The notes beneath the pieces were generated by a model, which searched no databases, was not told the DNA's origin, and saw nothing but the letters and a program-made list of their open reading frames with translations. A stretch of 11,544 nucleotides of DNA from Anaerolineales bacterium UBA5069 (GTDB lineage: Bacteria; Chloroflexota; Anaerolineae; Caldilineales; Caldilineaceae): positions 1-11,544 of the forward strand of contig DIAV01000193.1 in the NCBI GenBank assembly GCA_002415895.1, read 5' to 3'. Position numbers and translations under genes: made by a program. Below, piece by piece: positions 7,251 to 11,544 of this stretch. Each line of letters starts with the position of its first letter. Within the stretch, counting starts at the first letter, position 1.

Positions 7251-7513
7251 GGGTTGCGGCGATGAAAGATCAATGAATGCGGTGCGCCTTGGGCGCGATC
7301 ATAGCACAGCCACGAGCAAAAAGAAAAGCGCAGTTGCGCACGCGCAGGGCGGTGGAGAATCGTCGCGCGTGCTGTCAGGCGTTGACGAGCACGCGTCTTT
7401 GTCAGGTTAGCGGCGTGTATTGGGTGTGTGTATTGTGCAACGCTGCCGTGCGCGCCAAACGTCGCGTTTGCGGAGCCGTGTAGTGCGCCGGGGAGGGGGA
7501 TGCCGGGGCCCGA
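7251..7513. other. Non-coding stretch upstream of the membrane operon
   Basis: No convincing gene is seen on either strand. It holds the candidate extended -10 promoter at 7298-7306 on the minus strand. Otherwise the sequence is GC-rich with CGCG words; open frames on both strands lack ribosome sites and family resemblance. Confidence 0.5.
7298..7306 (-). promoter_or_regulatory. Candidate extended -10 promoter of the membrane operon
   Basis: On the minus strand the sequence TGCTATGAT gives a TATGAT -10 box with the extended TGn element. No good -35 box lies 17 bases upstream (TTTCTT), which is usual for extended -10 promoters. Transcription would start near 7291, leaving a leader of about 40 nt before ATG 7250, or about 380 nt before the CTG at 6912. 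Confidence 0.4.
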
Positions 7514-7551
7514 CAAACGGCGGGGCGCTGACGTCAGCGCCCCGCCGTTTG
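7514..7551. terminator. 38-nt perfect GC-rich palindrome, probable terminator
   Basis: CAAACGGCGGGGCGCTGAC at 7514-7532 is followed directly by its exact complement to 7551, with GACGTC at the centre. It lies 56 bases past the stop of the secreted-protein gene, where a terminator is expected. Neither side carries a real T-run (TTTGCTGTT on the plus side, TTTGTCGGG on the minus side), so termination may not be of the classic intrinsic type. A palindromic protein-binding site or a cruciform are alternatives. Confidence 0.5.
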
Positions 7552-7607
7552 CTGTTGTACAATGCGCCGCGCGCGCTGCGCATTTGTGACCAGGCCGGCC
7601 GTATCAC

Positions 7608-8234
7608 CTATTGGCGGATCAGGGGCAAATAGGCAGGAAAAGCGCCAATCTCAAATGAGCCACCACCAGTCAGGTTGGCGCACTGATCTTCGGCGCTGCC
7701 CTTAACAATGTTGCCTCCGCCTGCGGGCGGTGGTGTGTTCTGCTTGCACTGCAGGTTACCGTCCACCACGTTGCTGACGACGCTCACACCACCCGTATTC
7801 TGCACAATCTGGATGTTGCCGCCCACTGTGTTGTTTGCTGCACGCAGGGCGCCACGATTCGACTCATACTGAATGTCGGCAGTCACCGCAGTATTGGCGA
7901 TGTCGGCGCTGCCGCCCTGCTTGATTTGTATGCTGCCGCCTACCTTCGAGCTGCTGCTGACGCGCACATCCGCAGCCCCCTCTGCCTGGATGTTGCCATT
8001 GACCTGAATACCAGTTGCGTTCAGCCGCGCATTGGATTCCACAATCACTGTGCCTTGCACCCTGGTGCCTGTGAGGGTGCAGGTGGTGTTGGGCGCGACG
8101 CGCAGATTGTCAACCGTCACCGCGCCCAGGGATCCCACGCAGGTTGTCTCCTCGGCATACGCAACCCCTGTAAAGGCAAATAGCAGGGCTGTCGCCACCA
8201 GAAGTGCGGCTATGACTGTCGTTGTCTGTATCAT
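7608..8234 (-). CDS. Secreted beta-helix-like (adhesin/bactofilin-like repeat) protein
   Basis: The product has 208 residues. A clear signal peptide covers 1-27, with a hydrophobic core and AYA before the likely cleavage site at EE. From ~55 to 165 short strand-turn repeats recur every ~20 residues: VQGTVIVESNARL, VNGNIQAEGAADV, VGGSIQIKQGGSA, VTADIQYESNRGA, VGGNIQIVQNTGG and VDGNLQCKQNT. This spacing fits a right-handed beta-helix. Four cysteines (32, 52, 163, 185) could form two disulfides bracketing it. NIVKGSAEDQC resembles the end of similar actinobacterial and Chloroflexota secreted proteins. It ends PAYLPLIRQ, like the YLPL/FLPL tails I know from Chloroflexota exported proteins, possibly an export or surface signal. 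GAGAGG (8241-8246) precedes ATG by six bases. Role unknown; surface structure or adhesion is an inference. Confidence 0.85.
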   Translation of the reverse strand: MIQTTTVIAALLVATALLFAFTGVAYAEETTCVGSLGAVTVDNLRVAPNTTCTLTGTRVQGTVIVESNARLNATGIQVNGNIQAEGAADVRVSSSSKVGGSIQIKQGGSADIANTAVTADIQYESNRGALRAANNTVGGNIQIVQNTGGVSVVSNVVDGNLQCKQNTPPPAGGGNIVKGSAEDQCANLTGGGSFEIGAFPAYLPLIRQ

Positions 8235-8314
8235 TTTGATCCTCTCTGAACAAGGTACGGTTTGCTAAGGGTGTGCAGACTGGCCAACAGCCACAGCACC
8301 CGGATACGCTCACT

Positions 8315-8749
8315 TTATGGAAGCCCGCGCAGCGGTTTCAGGGGCCGGCGGTATAAATACAGGATTGTAGAAGATCTGTAGGTGTACTGTACCGACACTT
8401 GCATGGCGGTGGACTCAACGCCGCCCGATGCCCCTCCAACTGCGTGCTCAACGGCACTGAGCGATCCTTCTGTAAGGTCCGCAACCAGGCCCTGCAAGTA
8501 GCCGTGCGAATATGAAAATGCGAACAGGAAAGCGCGGTCGCCGGCACTGGTACGGGTGCTTGCAGCGCCCCCAACCCAGCAAGGCGCTTCACAACCGATG
8601 TAATCGTCCTGGCAAACTTGGTAGCCGAACGCATTGCCACTGCGGCCTGGTTCCAACGCTGCGCATGCCACAATACAATCTTGCCTCCGTGGCGCAGCGC
8701 TGGCATAATTGTTGCATTCCAGTGCCAACCCTTTGCCAATTCCCTTCAA
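8315..8749 (-). pseudogene. Doubtful ORF, possibly a coding remnant
   Basis: This 144-codon frame fills most of the 518-bp gap between the two divergent genes, and its ATG lies just before the LacI start. The N-terminal third is Cys-rich and unlike any family I know. The middle, STRTSAGDRAFLFAFSYSH then GYLQGLVADLTEGSLSAVE, reads like a piece of an exported or structural protein. There is no ribosome site, and its upstream region would lie inside the regulator gene. It may be the broken 3' end of an older gene or pure chance in GC-rich DNA. The rest of the gap shows a candidate promoter for the LacI gene and little else. Confidence 0.25.
8681..8709 (+). promoter_or_regulatory. Candidate promoter of the LacI-family gene
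   Basis: TTGCCT at 8681-8686 and CATAAT at 8704-8709 are separated by 17 bases and resemble sigma-70 -35 and -10 boxes. The transcript would start near 8716, giving a short leader of about 37 nt. The arms CTGGCAT (8700-8706) and ATTCCAG (8716-8722) form an imperfect inverted repeat over the -10 region and start site and could be an autoregulatory operator; this is weak. Confidence 0.35.
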
Positions 8750-8752
8750 ACC

Positions 8753-9757
8753 ATGCCAATCACACTTGCAGATATTGCCGCCCGTGCGGACGTTTCACTC
8801 TCCACCGTATCACGCGTGCTGAACAACAAAGAGCATGTCAGTCTTGGGACGCGCAATGCTGTACTCGAGGCGGTCTCAACACTGGGCTATACGCGCCAGG
8901 ATGCGCGCCGCGAAGGGAATCTGGAGACCGTGATTCTCTTTGTGCATGAAGGCTCTGCCGTGCGTGCAAGCGACGGCACCATGGCGCAGGACATGGAGCG
9001 CGCGATTGTTGCCGGTGTGCAAAGCACGCTGCATGCCGAGGGCTATCACACCCAGCTTGTGCACAAACAGTTTGGCAAAACCAAGAACTTCGAGTTGCCA
9101 CGCGTGTCGAATCTCGTTGGCGCAATCAGCGTGGGCAGCATCAGCAACCCCCATTTATTGCGCAAGATGATCGAGGATGGCGTGCCGACGGTGATTGCCG
9201 GCTCACCTTCCCCCGATATTCCACTGGACAGTGTGACGCTGGATTTCAGGGGTGCGATGCTGGAGATTGTCCAGCATCTGAAGGAAACCGGCCGCCGCAC
9301 AATTGGCATGGTGAACGGACCGCCCCTTGCCGGCTCGACTCTGGCACGAATCCATGCCTTCCGCCTCGCGCTGGCCATGCATGATTTGCCTTTTACCTCG
9401 GAGCAGGTGGTGTCGGGCACTTTCTCATTCTCCTCGGGTGATGCCACCACCCATGAATTGCTGGCGGCTTGTCCGCAGGTGGATGCGATTCTCTATGGCG
9501 ATGACGATATGGCCGTGGGTGGATTGCGTGCGCTGCGCGGCATGGGCCGCACTGTGCCCAATGACATTGCCGTGGTGGGCATGTTCAACTACGAAATTGC
9601 CACCTTCACCGATCCCCCTTTGACGTCGGTTGACTTTGATAAGCGCGAACTGGGGCGGGCTGCGGCGCAACGATTGATGATGCGCCTGCATGTCAAGGAG
9701 GGGCCGCCGTGGTCCATTACGCTGCCCACGCAATTAATCGTGCGTGCGTCGGCGTAG
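8753..9757 (+). CDS. LacI-family transcriptional regulator
   Basis: The 334-residue protein begins with a LacI helix-turn-helix, TLADIAARADVSLSTVSRVL (4-23), and continues into a periplasmic-binding-protein-like sugar domain. There, DAILYGDDDMAVGGLRAL, the PNDIAVVGMFNYEIATFTDPPLTSV run and RELGRAAAQRLM are typical landmarks of the C-terminal subdomain. The hinge after LGY is unusual: TRQDARREGNL lacks the Pro-Asn and the minor-groove leucine found in LacI and PurR. ATG 8753 is chosen because the HTH starts four residues later; there is no Shine-Dalgarno, and an in-frame GTG at 8618 would add 45 unrelated residues. It lies 87 bp before a GH43 glycosidase gene on the same strand, so it probably controls that gene in response to a sugar. 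Confidence 0.92.
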   Translation: MPITLADIAARADVSLSTVSRVLNNKEHVSLGTRNAVLEAVSTLGYTRQDARREGNLETVILFVHEGSAVRASDGTMAQDMERAIVAGVQSTLHAEGYHTQLVHKQFGKTKNFELPRVSNLVGAISVGSISNPHLLRKMIEDGVPTVIAGSPSPDIPLDSVTLDFRGAMLEIVQHLKETGRRTIGMVNGPPLAGSTLARIHAFRLALAMHDLPFTSEQVVSGTFSFSSGDATTHELLAACPQVDAILYGDDDMAVGGLRALRGMGRTVPNDIAVVGMFNYEIATFTDPPLTSVDFDKRELGRAAAQRLMMRLHVKEGPPWSITLPTQLIVRASA

Positions 9758-9844
9758 CGCGACCGCAAAACACGGCCGTGCAGGTGTGACGAACCGCGCG
9801 TATCACCAACTCGCAATCAGGCGGACGAAGACAAAGGAACCCCC

Positions 9845-10849
9845 ATGCTACGCTTGCTACTGTTAGCCATTGGCCTTCTTGTGGTTGCCGGTTGCGCGGC
9901 GCAAACGCCTGCGCAGCCGCAGCCAACACCCACGCTTGACCCCGCCAATGTATACCAGAACCCCGTGCTCGATCTGGATTTTGCCGACCCCGACCTGCTC
10001 AAGGTGGGTGACACCTGGTATGCATATGCCACGAATAGCGCCAACGACAACATCCGCGTGGCAAGCTCCACCGACCTGGTTGAATGGGTGTTGGGGGCGG
10101 ATGCGCTGCCCGACATGCCCGCCTGGTCGCGCGTTGGCCTGACATGGGCGCCGGAGGTGACGACGCTCGACGGCGGCGCTACCTTCCTGATGTACTTCGT
10201 TGCACGCGATCGCGCCAGCGATCGCCAATGCATTGGTTTGGCAACTGCTACATCGCCCGCAGGTCCCTTCGTTGACACGCGCAGCGGGCCTTTCATCTGT
10301 AATCCCGACGAAGGCGGCGACATCGACGCTTCGTCGTTTGTCGATGAGGACGGCACCCCTTGGCTGCTCTGGAAGAACGACGGCAATTGCTGCGGCATGG
10401 ATACCTGGATCTACATCCAGCAGCTTGCGCCGGACGGCCTGAGCCTGGTGGGCGAGGCGACGCAGCTGATCAAACAGGATTTGCCCTGGGAGGGGAATCT
10501 GGTGGAAGCGCCTACGCTCTGGAAGCAGGATGGGCGCTATTTCCTCTTCTACTCGGCCAACAGCTATGGCGACAACCGCTATGCCATCGGCTACGCATCG
10601 GCAGATGTGCCCACGGGCCCCTACACCAAGAGCCCTGAGCGCCTTGCCTACTCGAGCAACGAGTATGGAAAAGTCACAGGGCCGGGCGGCCAGGACGTTG
10701 TGGTTGGGCCGAGCGGCCGCACCTTCCTCGTTTACCACTCCTGGGCCGACACCATGGGCTACCGCCGCATGAACCTCGATGAACTGCGCTGGGTCGACGG
10801 CAAGCCAAGCGTTACGGTGACGTCGGGGGTGGATGTGGCGCGGCCATAA
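9845..10849 (+). CDS. GH43-family glycoside hydrolase, lipoprotein (arabinanase/xylosidase type)
   Basis: A 334-residue exported enzyme with a five-bladed beta-propeller. The lipobox LVVAGC puts the lipidated cysteine at 17, and a Pro/Thr/Gln linker follows. The three GH43 acidic residues are visible: D48 in DFADPDLL (general base), D161 in GDIDASSFVDEDG (pKa modulator) and E221 in LVEAPTLW (general acid). H298 in LVYHSW fits the metal-site histidine of arabinan-active members. The family inverts configuration and cleaves alpha-L-arabinofuranosyl or beta-xylosyl links; the exact substrate is not readable. AAGGA (9834-9838) lies six bases before ATG 9845. It probably acts on plant arabinan or xylan fragments at the cell surface, under the upstream LacI-type regulator. 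No transporter or other polysaccharide enzyme is in the window. A GAGTGGTT tract begins two bases after the stop. Confidence 0.92.
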   Translation: MLRLLLLAIGLLVVAGCAAQTPAQPQPTPTLDPANVYQNPVLDLDFADPDLLKVGDTWYAYATNSANDNIRVASSTDLVEWVLGADALPDMPAWSRVGLTWAPEVTTLDGGATFLMYFVARDRASDRQCIGLATATSPAGPFVDTRSGPFICNPDEGGDIDASSFVDEDGTPWLLWKNDGNCCGMDTWIYIQQLAPDGLSLVGEATQLIKQDLPWEGNLVEAPTLWKQDGRYFLFYSANSYGDNRYAIGYASADVPTGPYTKSPERLAYSSNEYGKVTGPGGQDVVVGPSGRTFLVYHSWADTMGYRRMNLDELRWVDGKPSVTVTSGVDVARP

Positions 10850-10851
10850 AC

Positions 10852-10878
10852 GTTGAGTGGTTGAGTGGTTGATTGGTT
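10852..10878 (+). repeat. GAGTGGTT tract behind the GH43 stop codon
   Basis: After TAA 10847-10849 come GTTGAGTGG, TTGAGTGG and TTGATTGGTTAT, the same 8-bp word and orientation seen behind the SulP and MutL-like genes. It runs straight into a long hairpin. Confidence 0.75.
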
Positions 10879-10948
10879 ATTGAGAATTGAAGATTGATCA
10901 TTGGCGCCACTGTAACGGGGCGCCAATGATCAATCTTCAATTCTCAAT
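10879..10948. repeat. 30-bp perfect inverted repeat (hairpin) between GH43 and the glycosylase gene
   Basis: The arms 10879-10908 and 10919-10948 are exact complements over 30 bp around the 10-nt loop ACTGTAACGG. The arms contain TTGAAGATTGATCATTGG, and the tip of the stem is GGCGCC. Four Ts (10948-10951) follow the right arm, so it could end GH43 transcription, though the base of the stem is AT-rich. The arms are far lower in GC than nearby genes, which points to a repeat family and not to gene sequence. It ends only 20 bases before the next ATG. Confidence 0.85.
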
Positions 10949-10968
10949 TTTCAGCCCCCAAGTACGCA

Positions 10969-11544
10969 ATGACAGAGATATCTGCTTCTCGCCCCACGCC
11001 CGACGAACTGAAGGCCGCGGCTGGGCGCACCATTCCCGATCTGGTAGAGCACGGGCTCAAGGTGCTTTTCGTCGGCATCAATCCTGGCCTCTATTCGGGT
11101 GCGACCGGCCACCACTTCGCCTACCCGGGCAATCGTTTCTGGCCTGCGCTGGAGCTTGCGGGCATTACGCCGCGCCGCCTTGATCCTGCTGAGGAGGCCG
11201 AGTTGCCGCGCCTTGGTTATGGCATTACCGGCATGGTGCGGCGCGCCACAGCCACGGCGCAGGAGCTGACCGCCGAAGAATACCGTGCCGGCGCGCGCCG
11301 CCTTGAGGAAACCGTGCGCACCTACCGCCCGCGCCTCGTTTGCTTTCTGGGGCTGGGCGCGTACCGCACAGGGTTCCAGCGCCCCAAAGCCGTGCTGGGG
11401 CTGCAAAGCGAGCAAATTGAAGGCACGCCGGTGTGGCTGCTGCCCAATCCCAGCGGGCTCAACGCGCACTTCAGCCTGGAGGATTTTGGCCGCTTGCTGG
11501 GTGAAGTGCGCATCGCGGCCGAGACGCTGCCCGACACAACTGCA
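10969..11544 (+). CDS. mug: Mug-type G/U(T) mismatch-specific DNA glycosylase (3' end outside window)
   Basis: The frame stays open from ATG 10969 to the last base: 192 residues, close to the full length of the family. The catalytic motif KVLFVGINPG (31-40) has N38, which activates the water in Mug/TDG enzymes; GHHFAYPGNRFWPAL follows as in E. coli Mug. The segment LGYGITGMVRRAT (82-94) and the DNA-intercalating loop NPSGLN (160-165) complete the fold. The enzyme removes uracil, or thymine less well, from mismatches with G, starting base-excision repair of deaminated cytosine or 5-methylcytosine, in the cytoplasm. No Shine-Dalgarno is seen before the ATG; an extended leading segment (1-28) precedes the core. 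The upstream gap holds a strong hairpin, so it is probably transcribed on its own. Confidence 0.93.
   Translation, partial: MTEISASRPTPDELKAAAGRTIPDLVEHGLKVLFVGINPGLYSGATGHHFAYPGNRFWPALELAGITPRRLDPAEEAELPRLGYGITGMVRRATATAQELTAEEYRAGARRLEETVRTYRPRLVCFLGLGAYRTGFQRPKAVLGLQSEQIEGTPVWLLPNPSGLNAHFSLEDFGRLLGEVRIAAETLPDTTA

Noticed and set aside
9771..9780. CACGGCCGTG palindrome between the LacI and GH43 genes as an operator
   Set aside because: It is perfect over 10 bp but short, common in GC-rich DNA, and lacks the central CG step typical of LacI-family operators; not strong enough to list as a feature.

Overview
The window is high-GC bacterial DNA that most resembles Chloroflexota (Anaerolineae or Caldilinea-like). 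The reasons are a MutL-family (PF13941) protein next to an operon of membrane proteins that I associate with this phylum, a secreted protein ending in a YLPL-type C-terminus, and intergenic DNA rich in short-word and palindromic repeats. Lineage is inferred from these traits, not proven. No rRNA, tRNA, CRISPR array or transposase gene was seen.

Layout. (1) 1-876, + strand: the 3' part of a SulP-family anion transporter with its STAS domain. (2) 877-1172: a convergent 3'-3' gap made of GAGTGGTT-type tracts pointing inwards from both genes, with a nested palindromic, MITE-like element of about 132 bp between them. (3) 1173-2363, - strand: a short, divergent MutL-like ASKHA protein. (4) 2519-3412, + strand: an aminoglycoside phosphotransferase-fold small-molecule kinase, lower in GC than its neighbours. 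(5) 3461-6819 (probably starting near 6912), - strand: a tight operon of four genes with overlapping starts and stops: a DUF6754-like membrane-anchored protein, a multi-TM protein, a zinc-ribbon protein with two TM segments, and another multi-TM protein. An 88-codon ORF (6984-7250) and an extended -10 promoter (7298-7306) lie upstream. The kinase separates this operon from the MutL-like gene. (6) 7608-8234, - strand: a secreted beta-helix-like protein, followed by a 38-nt perfect palindrome. (7) 8235-8752: a divergent gap with a doubtful ORF and a candidate promoter. (8) 8753-10849, + strand: a LacI-family regulator and a GH43 glycosidase lipoprotein, a plausible arabinan/xylan-responsive pair. 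(9) 10850-10968: another GAGTGGTT tract and a 30-bp perfect hairpin. (10) 10969-end: a Mug-type uracil/thymine-DNA glycosylase, cut by the window edge.

The best candidate for an undescribed system is the MutL-like protein together with the membrane operon (1173-2363 plus 3461-6912): a cytoplasmic ASKHA-fold protein, a zinc-ribbon protein that crosses the membrane, two multi-TM proteins and an anchored protein, with no visible enzyme substrate. The most unusual non-coding signal is the GAGTGGTT tract, which lies directly behind the stop codon of three unrelated genes and always in the same orientation relative to the gene.
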